A DNA stretch of 64,000 nt from contig NC_060062.1 of assembly GCF_020283565.1 (NCBI RefSeq), forward strand, positions 54,272,439-54,336,438. Direction: 5' to 3'. The DNA comes from Trifolium pratense. Taxonomy: Eukaryota; Streptophyta; Magnoliopsida; Fabales; Fabaceae. The notes beneath the pieces were generated by a model. That model was not told the origin of the DNA and ran no database searches. It was given only the letters and a program-made list of their open reading frames with translations. Both the position numbers and the translations under genes were made by a program. Within the stretch, counting starts at the first letter, position 1. Each line of letters starts with the position of its first letter. Shown in pieces: positions 12,367 to 24,671 of this stretch.

Positions 12367-12981
12367 GATACTTAACTGTAATTACATTTATCATTGTGAG
12401 GTATGACCACACCTTCGATTTGAAGTGTCTGTGTTGTAATCATGATACTCAAAACTAATTATGGCTATAGCACATGGAAATTAAATTAGGGCACAAACAT
12501 ATAAGATATTCATTATAAGAATTGTGACAATTATATTGACAAGAATGAAGCTCAAATTCATCAATAGAAAAGAGAGTTTTGACAATTATAATACACATGA
12601 GTTTATAAACAAAATGCTATGAACTAAAATTTTCATTCTATTATTACATAAATATTTTGATTTTGAACACAAAATAAATAAAGGAGACAAATTCACATAA
12701 AAGTTTTTTTTTTTTTTTTTTTTTTTAACAAAACATAAAAGATGTTTTAATTTTAGACAATTATATAGTACTTGACCTTGCAATTAATTCCTTCACTCTT
12801 CCCTTTTCCTTCCAAGATTAAAAAAACTTCTACTTCTTAGCAATATTTGGATTGACGATGAGACTGCCAGAATCACTTTGAGAAAATCTACACATTGAAC
12901 GTTGAAGCTTCAACAAAATCACAGGAATTTTTCCAAATTTACCCCTCATCCAAGCACATAGACTTAATCAATTAATCCTCT

Positions 12982-14052
12982 TTAGGGCAAAGCAGTATAT
13001 GGTTGTTGCTGCTGCTGCACATCACTCCAAGCATTAACACCATTATTAATCCAACCATTGTTGTTTCCATGATCATGATCACCATTAATGCAAACACCAC
13101 CAATACTAGATGTTGTAATTGTAGGAGTCATCATGAATGAAGAATAAGAATTCCCAAACAACCATTCCATTGGTGCATCACCACCATTTGGAACATTTGT
13201 CTTTGAAATATCAAGATTCTGAAACAAAATTGTTTGAGGCTTTTCAATGCTACTAACTTGACCAGAAACCAAAACATTGCTGCTGCTAATACCATTAATA
13301 TCATCTTTCTTGTTATCATCTCCACCACCAAACATTGTTGCTAATCTCTGCTGCTGAAGCTTCAAATGCAAATCTTGATTCATGCAACTCAATGATTCAA
13401 TACTAGAAGCAAGACTAGTACTATTAGTAGTAATAGCACTAGTACTATTCACATTCATGAAATTCATTCCATTTGCACCATTGAATATTCCATTTCCATT
13501 TGAAGAAGAAAAAGGGTATAAATTATTTAGACCCATCAATGAATTTGAGCTAAGAGAATGATCAAGTTGAAAACTTGAAGAGAATTGGTTATTCAAAAAA
13601 GGTTGATGATTTGCATGATGATGAACCTTTGAAGAAAAGGGTAATGGTAATGGTAATGGTAAGGGTAATAACCCACCAAGATGAAAATCAAGTGAAGGTG
13701 AAGAAGAGTACTTAGAAAGTATGGATTGAGATGATGAGTGTTTGAATTTTTGTTTCTTTCTACAACCACCGCCTACCGGAACATTTCGCAAAGATCCACC
13801 ATTTGTCCAATATCTTCTACAAGTTTTGCAGAAATGTCTTGGTTGAGTGAGACTATAGTTGTTATAGTAACAGAATTTTGTGTTTGGTGAGTCACATCTT
13901 GGACATTTTATTGCAACTTTTTGTTCATCTGATGTTGATGATGATGGTCTTTTCTTTGTTTCTGAAGAAGAAACTTGTTCTTGTTGTTTTTGTTTTTGCT
14001 GGTTTTTGTTTTGGTCATGATCTTGTGGGGTGTTATTATTTGGTGGCATCAT
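12982..14052 (-). CDS. Dof-type zinc finger transcription factor
   Basis: A single-exon, 356-residue plant-specific DNA-binding regulator expected to act in the nucleus on AAAG core sites. The Dof finger spans about residues 48-100, with the CX2C-X21-CX2C zinc ligands at Cys50, Cys53, Cys75 and Cys78. The conserved words [20 protein letters not shown] and [20 protein letters not shown] are intact. Outside the finger the protein is Ser-, Asn- and Gln-rich with short homopolymer runs, as is usual for Dof activation regions. The start was taken at the first of two Met codons; a Lys/Gln-rich leader precedes the finger. Family membership is certain. The subgroup and target genes cannot be told from this window. 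Confidence 0.96.
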   Translation of the reverse strand: MMPPNNNTPQDHDQNKNQQKQKQQEQVSSSETKKRPSSSTSDEQKVAIKCPRCDSPNTKFCYYNNYSLTQPRHFCKTCRRYWTNGGSLRNVPVGGGCRKKQKFKHSSSQSILSKYSSSPSLDFHLGGLLPLPLPLPLPFSSKVHHHANHQPFLNNQFSSSFQLDHSLSSNSLMGLNNLYPFSSSNGNGIFNGANGMNFMNVNSTSAITTNSTSLASSIESLSCMNQDLHLKLQQQRLATMFGGGDDNKKDDINGISSSNVLVSGQVSSIEKPQTILFQNLDISKTNVPNGGDAPMEWLFGNSYSSFMMTPTITTSSIGGVCINGDHDHGNNNGWINNGVNAWSDVQQQQQPYTALP

Positions 14053-14320
14053 TGAAAAAGTGGTGAAATAAAGGAAGAGAGAAAGATGGGGGAAGAACTT
14101 TTATGGAATTTTTTTTTTAGTTTCTTTAGGGAAAGGGTAGAGAGTAGTAGTTGAATGATGATGATTTTATTGGATGCATGATGATGGTGGAGGAAGAGAA
14201 GGGTGTTGTTGAGTTGAATAGTGTGCTTGTGATTCTTATTAAAAGGATGTGTGAGAGGTGGGTTTAGAAGTCTTTTTCTTATGAGATCTTATTCTAGAGA
14301 AAGCTATACATATATACATG

Positions 14321-14328
14321 TATTTATA
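14321..14328 (-). promoter_or_regulatory. Possible TATA box of the Dof gene
   Basis: TATAAATA on the minus strand, about 270 bases upstream of the Dof start codon. A (GA)n/(CT)n tract at 14366-14390 lies just beyond it. Assignment is by sequence and position only. Confidence 0.4.
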
Positions 14329-14523
14329 TGGAGGAGAGAGGCATATAGAGATAGAGTGACAGAAGGGGGAGATAGAGAGAGAGAGAGAACAAACGAGAAA
14401 AATGAACATAACAAGCATTATATGTGTGGTGCAATGTAACATTTTAATGTAACAGTAGGATTATGACGAGAGTGTTCATTTATTCTGATAATAATTCATT
14501 AAATAATTGATATATTTGTCTAT

Positions 14524-14655
14524 AAGTTCTAGTTCAATTGATAAAAAATGCTTAAATTGTTAGATCGGATGTTATGATTGGGGTTCGAACCCTGACTCTC
14601 TCACTTGTGTGTGTGAGTTTCTAATGACTTTGTCATTTCGTCTATCTATAAAAAA
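14524..14655 (+). mobile_element. tRNA-derived SINE
   Basis: An A-box-like TCTAGTTCAATTGATAA and a B-box GGGGTTCGAACCC lie in the order and spacing of a polymerase III promoter, followed by a T/A-rich tail. It is too diverged and too long for a functional tRNA gene. No target duplication was found. Confidence 0.6.
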
Positions 14656-15466
14656 ATTTGATGTATTTAGCTTATATTATAAATCAGATACATATCAGTT
14701 ATTTAATTAATCTGAAAAATGAATAGTGTTTAAATATGAAATCAAAAGAGTATTATTAATTTAAGAGTAAACCCCTAGTTTTTTTTTTATCAAGTAAATT
14801 TGTATAGGTCACTTGTGCATTTTATAAGTAGTTATAAAATAAATAAAAAATGATAACTATAGTGTTCTAGGGACACTTTAGAACACTAGTTAAAGAACTC
14901 CTCTAAATCGAATCATCATTAACTATTCTTGCCATGAATATTGGGCTCAATATATAAAGCTTTATTTCGAGACAAATTGTTGTTAATTATTAAATGGGCT
15001 CAAGTGTAATTTTAGAGAAAAAAAATTTGGATCGTATCAATTTTCTCACGCGTCCAATAAAATTACCAAAATACTATGTCCGCTACTTAAATAGCAGCGA
15101 TTCAATCTGTTACATATTTGGCGGGTGGGTAAAAAATTCCAAAAGTTTAGATGATTTAAGATCCCACGCCCGCAGAAGTCCTATGGGGAATTTTCAAAAT
15201 TTTCTCATCCATTAATTAAGTAGTGGACAGTCATTTTATGACAACAACTACGATTAGTAACATACAACAACTATGTTTAATGATCTTTGACTAATGCAGG
15301 AGACTTAACCACTGACCGATCCACTACTTAAATAGCGGACGACACATCTAAAATTTCACATTTTTATAATATCCACTATTTAAGTAGTAAAAGAGTAAAA
15401 ATGGACACATCTAGGGCATGTGAGAAATTAAAGCTGAAGAATGCCAAAAGAAAATTTCGTAAGCCA
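14656..15466. other. Intergenic with dispersed TACTTAAATAG palindromes
   Basis: At 14861-14895 the pair AGTGTTCT/AGAACACT forms a hairpin like those at the ends of the small MITEs in this window. 15079-15388 holds four copies of a CCGCTACTTAAATAGCGG-like near-palindrome that also occurs at 55642-55904. No gene was seen. Confidence 0.5.
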
Positions 15467-15560
15467 GTAGATTTGGTCTAGTGATGTGGTGAGAGGTTTG
15501 AGTAATACGTTATAGATCCTGGGTTCGATCTCTAGCTTATCGTAAACAAAACAAAAAAGT
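15467..15560 (+). mobile_element. tRNA-derived SINE-like fragment
   Basis: An A-box-like TTGGTCTAGTGATGTGG and a B-box GGGTTCGATCTC are followed by an A-rich tail (AAACAAAACAAAAAAG). Confidence 0.5.
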
Positions 15561-16808
15561 AATTTTAAGAATATAAGAGATGGATTGGATCATTGGAATT
15601 GATTTGATGACCACAAATCAATGAATGAATTATAATCCACAAGTCATGGTGCAAATAGTAGCTTGTAATCACTATTTTGCGTAACTAGTAACGTAGCTTT
15701 CTCTACACACTCACAGTCCAGGAGGACATGTCTAATAAACTTCTCCCTACAGTACGCAAGCCTTTTCTTTCTTTCTCTTTTAAGTTACACATACGTGGAT
15801 TTTGGCACTCTTGTTTGTATATATTTGGCAAGTTCTTAACCACAACCACTTTAAGTGGACCAAAATATATCATACTCTATAACTTTTCAAATTATAATTT
15901 CTCCTGTAGGAACACAATTTTAACATGTTATATTTTTATTATATTTAAGGAACCAAATTTTTTGTAAAGTCTTTTTGTGATAAAAATTAATTTATAAAAT
16001 TTATATTCATTAAAAGTAAATTTAAGATAAAATAATTTATATTTGAATATATTCACCTAAAATAGATTAAACATAAATTTCAGTTTTTATAAAAATAAGT
16101 AAAAATTTCAAGTATAAAAATTATGTTTAAATATAATTAAGATACCAAATCATTATAAAATGATCAACTTCAGCAATCTCAAATATTAATATGCATAATA
16201 TGCATCAAACATGCTTCCCAAACAATATTAGTATTTCGGACTATTTTAGATAATAAGAAACAAATTATCGACAAAGAGTATCAGAGATACTCAATCCATT
16301 ATAAAACGATCAACTTCAACAATCTCAAGCATTGTGACAGACATTGACACCACCATGCAAACGACAATTTTGATCTATTACCTATTTTAGATTGCACTCA
16401 CTTATAAGCGAGGACTTAATAAATCCTAAAATCCAATCAATGTCGGTGACCATGACCAATTTTAGAAAGAAAAAAAAAAGAAATTTACAATAATAAAAAT
16501 AGAGAACAAATGTGATATTTTATTAACATTTACTAAAATATAGTAAAATATATATTTGGATAAGTCAATATTAGACTCCTTTTAGTATCTCTAATTGTAT
16601 TGTTTCTTAAATCACATATGATGATAGGACACTACTCCACAAAAAGAAAGAGTACTTAAGAACAACCAGTCTTAAATATTTTGACAGCCAGTCTTAAATA
16701 TATTGGAGCCCTTTAACCAAACCTGCAAATGCTATAAGTCTACGATTACGACTCCTTCATCCCACAATAGAAGTTCTCCCGCAAATGCTAACCAAATGTC
16801 ACAAACTA
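15561..16808. other. Intergenic, no gene seen
   Basis: AT-rich. A CAATCTCAA-containing word recurs at 16166 and 16314. No coding or mobile feature could be bounded. Confidence 0.5.
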
Positions 16809-17095
16809 CTTCCTCCGGTCCTATATATAAGAAACACATTGAGAAAAACACATATATCAAGGAGGATTATTTTTTTATTAAAATTTCTAAAATGTTATGT
16901 GTTATTCCAAAATTAACCTTGAGAATGTGTTTGTGTAATTAATGCATAACGTTGGAATATGTTGCACTTTACACAATTTAATAAGGGTATATAAGGGATT
17001 ATCTATTTAATAAAGAATAAATTTAAATAGTGTTTCTTATAAAAATGACAAAAACAAATTTCCAAAGTGTTTCTTATATATAGGACCGGAGGGAA
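16809..17095. mobile_element. Stowaway-like MITE, 287 bp
   Basis: Inverted ends CTTCCTCCGGTCCTATATAT and ATATATAGGACCGGAGGGAA flanked by TA on both sides, as expected for Tc1/mariner-type MITEs. AAGAAACAC follows just inside the left end. The copy at 43709-43981 belongs to the same family. Confidence 0.85.
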
Positions 17096-17151
17096 TATAA
17101 TATATGGAGATTATAACTAACTAATGGAAGCTCTAACTAATTAACTAACTA

Positions 17152-17410
17152 CTCCCTCCGTCCCAATTTGATTGACACAGTTGACTATTTTACGCATACT
17201 GATGCATAACTTTAACGATTACTATTTTTAATTGTATAATAGTAAAAATTATAAAAATTTGATATTTTGACAATACTCATCAACACGAATCAAACAACAT
17301 ATTATATGCTAATATTTATTTGTGTTTATTAGTAGAAAAATAAGGTCAAAACAATATGTGTGAATAGTGCACAACAGTCAACTGTGTCAATCAAACTGGG
17401 ACGGAGTGAG
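17152..17410. mobile_element. Stowaway MITE, 259 bp
   Basis: Near-perfect inverted ends, CTCCCTCCGTCCCAATTTGA and its inverse near 17390-17410 (ends GGGACGGAGTGAG), flanked by TA. An extended match (GACACAGTTGAC) follows inside. It is a different family from the neighbour at 16809. Confidence 0.88.
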
Positions 17411-17837
17411 TACATTCTTAACATTAGATTTATAAGAGGTGACTCATTAACCTAATGCCTTGAGATTTTGGGTGGAGATGTGCATCTCTTTTTGTTTTTT
17501 TTTTTTTATGATCCTGAAGTACCCATTAACCTAATGTCATAAGATTTTGGGTGGAGATGTGCATTTCTGTCTCTTATTATCCTGAAGCACCCATTAACCT
17601 AAGATTTTGGGTGGAGATCTGCATCTCCCTCTCTTATGATCGTGAAACATTTACTAACTTTTACCATTAATATACAAACTACTCCCTGGTCTTATTTATA
17701 AGTAAATTTTCGATTTCTAGTTTTATTCAATTATTAATGTATTTAGTCTGTATAATGAGATATATTAATAAGCGAATGAATCTAAAATGTAAAAATTTAC
17801 TTATATATAAGAATGTCAGAAGTAGAATACATTGGTT
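17411..17837. other. Short tandem-like repeat of about 70 bp units
   Basis: Between 17447 and 17648 a unit with CATTAACCTAATG, AGATTTTGGGTGGAGATGTGC and TCTTATTATCCTGAAG-like words is repeated about three times with decay. No gene was seen. Confidence 0.6.
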
Positions 17838-17853
17838 TAAAGTGATGCAAATA

Positions 17854-18030
17854 ACCAATCGTTAGTTGGTTTAATGGTGATTGACGCTGAACTTGGTAGG
17901 GAGGACCACGGTTAGATCCCCAACAACTGCGATCGGGAGGCGACTAAAATCACTTGATGGCAGAAATGACCCCTAAATTAGATTAGACGATCCAATAGGC
18001 TGGATACTGGTAGTGAAAAAAAATTAAAAA
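17854..18030 (+). mobile_element. tRNA-derived SINE, 177 bp, with target duplication
   Basis: Flanked by the perfect 16-bp duplication TAAAGTGATGCAAATA (17838-17853 and 18031-18046). It carries an A-box-like TTGGTTTAATGGTGATTGACG core, a B-box-like GGTTAGATCCCC and an A-rich 3' tail. The long perfect duplication proves retroposition and suggests a fairly recent insertion. Confidence 0.9.
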
Positions 18031-19529
18031 TAAAGTGATGCAAATAGAATTATTATTTTTTGACAAAGCAAATAGAATTAATTAAAGTGTACAATTATTT
18101 CATTAAAAATTGAGAGAATTTTACTTTACAAATAAATGAGTAACTTATTTTGTGAGGGAGGAGTATATCAATTAATAGATTTTTTATTTTTTTTTTGAAA
18201 AAACAATAAAGGTATTTATTAAAAAATCAGCACACTTCAAAGTACAAGGAATACTTTGAAGGTCCAAAACCAATTATAACCAAGACTCCAAATGATAATC
18301 ACAACACCAAAAAAACTGACAAAAAGGCCCTATCCTGCACAAGTCTCCTACTAACTCCAGCACAGGAAAAATAACTGATAAAACAGTTTACAAAAAACAA
18401 AGACCACTCCACCAACAATTAGGAAATTCAAGATAAAAGAGAACACCCAAAGCTAAGGCAAAGCCCTTGAAAATCGAGAAACTTCGCAGATAACAATCAG
18501 CAAATGAGAACACTCTGCAACACTCTAACCCGAAGAGCAGACAAGTATCATGAATCTATACATCCTAAACAAGCTCTAGGATTCAAATACCATTGAGCGA
18601 TACTGTAATCAATGGATTTTGATTTAAGCTTCAACCAATTCCACGAGCACCTTTTCACCTCTTCCACTAGATTTTGCAAACAAATGTCCTTATTTTTAAA
18701 CACTTTGTCATTTCTTGATTTCCATATGATCCAAATGCAAGCAAACCAAATCACATTAACTTTCATCGAGTGGACCGTGCCGCCTCCGACCAGACCTTCA
18801 AAATGGATTAAATGATGCAAAGCTTCATGCTTGAATGCTGTTGAAATTCCCAGCCGGCTGCACACACCATTCCATAAACCTGCAAAAATCAAGCACTCAA
18901 AGAAAAGATGAGATACTGATTCTTCCTTGCCGCATTCACCTACGCAGAGAAGAGACCCTTGATCGATAATACCTCTCCTAAATAAATTATCTTTTGTAGC
19001 TAACCTATTTTGAAACATTCTCCACACTAAACACGAAACTTTTGACGGAACCGACTTATGCCACGCCCTAGCCCACAAAGGATTAGACAACCTAGTTTCC
19101 CCAGACATAATCGATTTGTACGCACAGCTCCCTGTTATCCATCTTTATTTGACAAATATCATTCCACCAAACAGAACCACCTCTCCCTCCTGCCATATTA
19201 TCTACACTATCAACCCTATATCTAATGTCCAAGACCCCATACCACAACCCTTGATGCTCAGAGTTAATTTTCCAAACCCATTTATTTAAGAGCGCCAAAT
19301 TGAACGCCCTTAAATTTTTTAACCCTAAACCCCCCCTTCGACAGGTCTACACAATGTCCCATTTTACCCAATTTATTTTCCTCTCTCCCTCACTCCCACC
19401 CCATAAGAATTTTTTAAAAAGAGATTTGATCGAAGAAATGATACCTGGCGGAGCTTTGAAAAAAGAGAGAAAGTAGACTGGAATCGCTGACAAGACTGAT
19501 TTGAGAATAACCACTCGACCACCAACAGA

Positions 19530-21719
19530 TGTAACGACCCAAATTTATTATTCACTATATAAGTGTTTATTTATTTGGTGACGTGACTTTTAAGTAAGAT
19601 AGTAACTTTAAGTTATTTATCGAGAGATTTAGTTAACGCGCGAGTTAGTGAGAGTTAACGCGAGTTGGGCCGAGCAATTGGGCTTGAGGCCCAATGGGCC
19701 TTGTCTCATGAGTGGGGGGCGCTACTTAAGCCCAAGGTAGAGAGAGAAGTTCTTTTTTCTTTCTTTTGTGATCAAGAAGCAAGAGAGAGGAGGAGAGCTT
19801 GAGAAGAGAGAAAGTTAGGGCTAGAAGAGGAAAAACTTGAGATCAAGAGAAGGACTCGAGATTTTGTCGGATCTAAGGTACGAGAGTTAGATTTCATATT
19901 CATGAGTGGTCATAAAGAGGGGAGGATGTCGATTCCTCCATTCCCAAACTCTTTCACTCATTTTCGTTTTGGGTTGTGGGATTTTCTTAATGAAAGTGAA
20001 ATCTATTGATCATAACATGTTTAATAAACTCTTAACAAGTTGTATGAACGAATTTAATGGGTAAAAATGGGAATTTGTGGATCTTAGATCCAAGAACAAT
20101 GTGTTTTATGAGTTTTGAGTAAAATGTATAGATCTCTTACTATATGACGTGTTTTGATGTAGATCTGAGAATCAATCCGTCATTTTGTGTTTATATATAT
20201 GTTATGTACATGAAAACATACTTATTTGGGATTTATAACAATCAAAAATGAAGTTTTTGGGTCAAAATGAGTGATTATTGATCATTTTTCGTAAAAAAAT
20301 CAGAAACAGCATTTTGCACTACGCCCCCAGCGTGGCCTTTCACGCCTGGCATAGTTGTTTTTCTGGACATCGCGCGCGGCGTGATCCTTTTCACATGCGG
20401 CGCAATTTCCTGGGCTGGCCATCACGCGTGGCGTGACCCTTTCACGCCCCCAGCGTAGTTCATTTTTGACAGCGTTGACTTTTGTTGACTTTTGACAGTT
20501 TTTGCCCCCGGAACCTATTTTACCTAGTTTTTTGCGTAGATTCCGATTCCGGAGGTTTTTTTATGAGATAATGCATGTTTAATACAATTGACTTATATTT
20601 TGGTATTGTGTTAAAATGCGAAATAAATACATTGTATGTGATAATCGATGTATGTTGATGACATGAATTAATTGTGTTTGTATGCAATTGTTAATGGTTG
20701 TTGATGATGTTTGTTTAAATATCAAAGAAGTATATTAAGGTGTAAATCAACTTAATAAAGAAGGACATTAGAATTATGTTATTCTAATAAAGAAGTATAT
20801 CGAATTATGTTATTCGATAAAGACGTATATTAAGGTATAGTGTTATCTTAATAAAGACAAGCTTAATGTTGGATAGTGTTCCACATTTATAAATGATGAG
20901 CTTAATGCTAAATGTGATTGTTGATATGAGAATATTCATGAAAACATACATGCATTCATGAATTATACTAGAGATATTGGATATTCCAATAAAGAAGGAT
21001 ATCAGATTATATTTATCCGATAAAAAAGGATATTAGAGGTGAGATACTCTAATAAAGACGATGGTACCACATGCATTAGATATGTCTAGGATGACATGGC
21101 ATGAAGTTGAAGCATTAGAATGCATTAGGATATATGTGCAATTATGTGATAATTGGTATGTGACACATATTTTGGCTAAGTGTGCTAATTGTTATTTGAT
21201 TGATTAATGTTTGATTATAGTGGTATTGAAACTTATAATTGAATGGTGAATAATGATGTATATTTATGGTTTATGAATATGCATGAATCGTGATGTTGTG
21301 TTTAAGTATTGTTTACTTACACTGTATATTTGATTATGTTATCTAACTTTCCGTTTTGTGTATTTGACTAGTTTGGGACCGGATTTCACAAGTTATGTGT
21401 TTGTCGATGTTGAATCGTCAGCGAAGCTCAGCTCTGATTGTGACACGGATAAGGGGTTTTATATGTATATAGAGTCTCCTTATCTAGGTTGTTTTGTATA
21501 ATCAATAAATACACTATTTAATTTTATAATTTGTATAAACGAGTTTTACTAATTAATTACATTAGTATTATTTTTGTAAAGAGGAGTGTAATATCTCAAA
21601 CCAACAATTTATCAACCATTTGACTTAAGTCTAGAACTTTATTCCATCTGCTGCGTCGTTTTTGAAAAGGAAATTTTTTTAAAGCCAGAATAAAGGCAAT
21701 AAAGGGTTTGGGTGTTACA
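19530..21719 (+). mobile_element. Solo LTR (about 2.2 kb), probably Ty3/gypsy
   Basis: Starts TGTAACGACCCAAA and ends TTTGGGTGTTACA, so it has TG...CA ends with short inverted termini, and is flanked by the 5-bp duplication ACAGA (19525-19529 and 21720-21724). Removing it and one ACAGA restores an in-frame join in the LINE connector. No second LTR and no gag-pol was seen, so a solo LTR left by recombination is the simplest reading. Orientation is not fixed; plus was chosen because TATATAAG follows the left end and AATAAA lies near 21501. The segment 20734-21053 is an array of hairpins (see findings). Confidence 0.75.
20734..21053 (+). repeat. Array of eight hairpins with unlike stems
   Basis: Eight inverted pairs in succession, most followed by AAAGAAGKAYAT or AAAGACG-like linkers: ATTAAG/CTTAAT (20734), ATTAGAAT/ATTCTAAT (20767), ATCGAAT/ATTCGAT (20799), ATTAAG/CTTAAT (20829), a bulged TAATGTTGGA/TCCACATTTA (20864), ATTGGA/TCCAAT (20976), ATCAGAT/ATCCGAT with one mismatch (21001) and ATTAGAG/CTCTAAT (21032). 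The stems differ while pairing is kept. Confidence 0.8.
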
Positions 21720-22942
21720 ACAGACAAATGCTTATGTTTCCAACTTGATAATTTGGATCTTATCGAATCGATCACCGGTTGCCACGTCGATTTTCTCCTC
21801 GGACTAGCACCGATCGGAAGGCCAAGATACTTAAAGGGAATGCTACCGATCTTACAGTTTAGGATATTCGCTGCTTCTTCCAGCCATCTCTGAGATATGT
21901 TTATCCCCACCAAAAGACTCTTGTGAAAATTAACTTTCAACCCCGATATCAACTCAAATAACAAAAGATTTGCCTTAATTATCCGAATATTTCCCCACCC
22001 CTTCTTACCAATGATGAGAGTGTCATCGGCATATTGAAGGTGCGTAAACTGTTCATCACCCCTGTCAAATTTGAAACCATCGAACCTCCCTAACTCCACT
22101 GCTTTTCTCATCAATAAGAGAAAATGAGACAAAGGGTCACCTTATCTCAAACCACGTCCCATGATGAACTCCTTTGTTAGACTCCCATTTACCAACACTG
22201 AAATAGAGGCAGACGTAAGACATTCTGATATCCACTTCCTCCATTTCTCCGGAAAAGCCCATTTTTGATATAACAAAATCAAGAAATTTCCAATCGACTG
22301 AATCGTACGCCTTCTCAAAATCTACTTTGAACATTACCACTTCTTTTTTCTTCTTTTTAGCCTCATCCACAATTTCATTAGCAATAAGGATCAATTAATA
22401 GAATGTATGGGCTAGAAGTGGAACTAGCTAGCAAAAGCATCGATGACAAACCTATAGGAGCCGTACAATTATAGAGGATGGAAGAAGAGTTCAGTAAAGG
22501 GAACAAAACAGCAGCATTAATACAACAACACTGGACGCTCTGCTCCACTGCCAATACAACACCTTGTCTACTTCCCCTCTTTGAAACGTCCTTTTTGAAA
22601 AAAAGATTAAGCTTGCCTTTTTAAATTTGACATTTTTTTTAAGCTAATCAAAACAAGCAAAAGATAAGAGAAAGAAAAAAAGAAACATAATGATATGTGA
22701 TAAAGGGTGATGCAGTAGAGAAAGTTAAAGTACTAGACCACCTAACCTTATTTTTTTACGAGAATGATACCCCGATAATAGAGTAAAACAGCAACAAGCT
22801 AAGTAATCCTAAATTTGACACCATTCGTATGAATGAATAGAAAGAAAAACTAAATTTATTTTAAATAAATGTTGTATTTTATTGGACTGAATCATCTTAT
22901 TCTATCCTTAATAAAAAAAATATATTTTATATTTTTATGTAA

Positions 22943-23107
22943 CTCGCAGGCTGGCCCGCCCCGCCTCGTGCTCGGCCCTCTTTTTAAGCGAGTTCGGTAG
23001 GGCGAATCAACTAAAGGGGTCGAGCTCAAAACTTAGGCTCAGCCTGCCAAAAAAGGCAGGGTAAATGGGTCGGCCTGGCGGGTGGAGCCCCCGTTTTGCC
23101 ACCCCTA
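22943..23107 (-). mobile_element. hAT-type element end, partial
   Basis: Read on the minus strand it begins TAGGGGTGGCAAAACGGGG and continues with GC-rich subterminal words, very like the ends of the complete hAT elements in this window. The opposite end was not found, so this is a fragment. Confidence 0.6.
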
Positions 23108-23354
23108 CTTGCTAACGAGTGTCCCGAGATACTCTATAAGCATTCCATTTAAACAAATCATTTATTCAAAAAGTAAAACATTCTAATTTTCAATGTGTTG
23201 ATTTAACACATTTTCATAAAAAATTCACAAAAACTTACTATTTAAGATGCTTAAAGAGTGCTTAAAGGCACTTGTTAGCATTTTCCATAATTAAAATTAT
23301 CATGTTTTGATGTTTTTCATAATTAATTTTAACTTAAATTTAAGATTTGTATTT

Positions 23355-23906
23355 TTTTTATCAGTGAGAAAATAAACAAGAAAAAACTAAGGTCTAGTTC
23401 TCATGAGACCAATAGCATCACTGTTAAAAGGGTAATAGATAGAGCAGAGGACAAGATTCCCAAACCATTAAACATTAGTTCATATTAGAGCCATACTTGG
23501 CAAGCCAATCTGCACAAAAATTGTTTTCTCTCAAAGGATGTTGAAAATGAAGAGACCAACCATTATTCTTGTAATTTCGAATACGGTTCACCACATGGGC
23601 ATAAGGGTGGGTATTCGGAACCCCTTGATCAATGAGATCGATAGCGACTTTGGAATCAGATTCACAAATAACTTTAATGTACCCTTTTGACCAAGTCAAA
23701 CTAAGACCATGAACAATGGCTAATAACTCAGCTTTAAGATTGGTGGTTATGCCACAAAAACCCGAGAAACTATAAAGCCATCCACCAACATTGTTACGAA
23801 TGATACCACCATAACCAGATCTACCAGGGTTACCTAAGGAACTCCCGTCAACATTAAGCTTAACACAGTTATCAAGAGGAGGAGTGCATACCACCATACG
23901 AGGTTC
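23355..23906 (-). mobile_element. Severely 5'-truncated LINE carrying an RNase H domain
   Basis: Flanked by the perfect 16-bp duplication TTTAAGATTTGTATTT (23339-23354 and 23907-23922). The minus-strand frame 23475-23897 (about 140 residues) is an open plant LINE RNase H-like domain: VKLNVDGSSLGNPGRSGYGG with the first catalytic Asp, then KAELLAIVHGL with the Glu, ICESDSKVAIDLI with the second Asp, and CADWLA at the end. The frame has stayed open, so the insertion is fairly young, but it lacks everything upstream and cannot move. Confidence 0.9.
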
Positions 23907-23922
23907 TTTAAGATTTGTATTT

Positions 23923-24661
23923 GACTCTAAATATGATATTTAAAATTAAATTTATTATTCAATTCATTTTTATATAAATGTATTATGAATATATTCGAGC
24001 ATAAGCTATTTTTCGTAGGGATGAAATTCAAACAAATTAAAATAATTTCAGGGACTAAAAGTAGCATTTTTTGTATGCAACACCGCAATAAAAACAATAT
24101 TTACGAAATTAACGAAAATAGGCTTAGTTGAACTTTCAATCATTTATTTTTATCAAATTCATGAAAATAATTTTTATTTTCTAAAATCTAACTTGTTGGT
24201 CCCTTGGTTTTTTATTTTTATTTTACGATAGAGCTAATGAGGTTTGAACCAAATCTAGTTTTATTTTTTATTGGTCATCTTGTTTTAAATTTGTTATAAT
24301 TTTAGTCTCGATCCATGTTTTTTCCTTCAAAAGTGTTTCTTTCAGCATTATAATCCTTTCAAGAGAAGGGGTTCCCGTAATCCAGAGTCCGGTCGTAAGG
24401 TTAGAAAAATCTGGCCAATAATTATTTTCACTAGAAAGTGGTAATTAATCACTTGTCTTGGTTTAAAAGTGGTAATTTTTTACGCCCAAGAAAGGAGATT
24501 TCTTGTCTTAGAGGGTTGAATCTAAAGACAAAATATCACTTTTGAAATCAAACTTATAATTTTTTTTTAGGAAAGTTGCAATTTATATGACAAAAATATA
24601 AATTGAGACCAATGTGTTTAAAAATGAATTTAAAAAGTAATTTGTTATTAATTTTTCAAAT
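23923..24661. other. Intergenic, no gene seen
   Basis: AT-rich, no bounded element and no coding sequence recognised. Confidence 0.5.
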
Positions 24662-24671
24662 GAATTTAAAA

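Larger units (their letters stand above)
18180..22389 (-). mobile_element. 5'-truncated LINE with TSD, split by a solo LTR
   Basis: The duplication ATCAATTAATAGA flanks the element (18167-18179 and 22390-22402). On the minus strand it runs from the middle of the reverse transcriptase (FKVDFEKAYDSVDWKFLD near 22300, then QYADDTLIIG near 22030) through the connector (GGRVVILKS near 19520) and zf-RVT (18548-19108, CVGECGKEESVSHLFFEC). It ends in a poly-A tail, seen as poly-T at 18180-18198. The ORF2 N-terminus (endonuclease) and ORF1 are missing, as in an incomplete reverse transcription. Frameshifts show it is inactive. The solo LTR at 19530-21719 lies inside it. Confidence 0.92.

Noticed and set aside
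14239..14442. Short open frames upstream of the Dof gene
   Set aside because: Open on both strands through purine/pyrimidine tracts; most likely 5' leader and promoter.
14524..14655. tRNA gene candidate (A and B boxes)
   Set aside because: The boxes fit, but the acceptor stem does not pair and a SINE-like tail follows. The same holds for the box pairs at 15467, 17854, 38251, 42658 and 54350.
20734..21053. CRISPR-like array
   Set aside because: The units are repeated with spacing, but the repeats themselves vary and the genome is a plant; the pattern is a hairpin array in an LTR.
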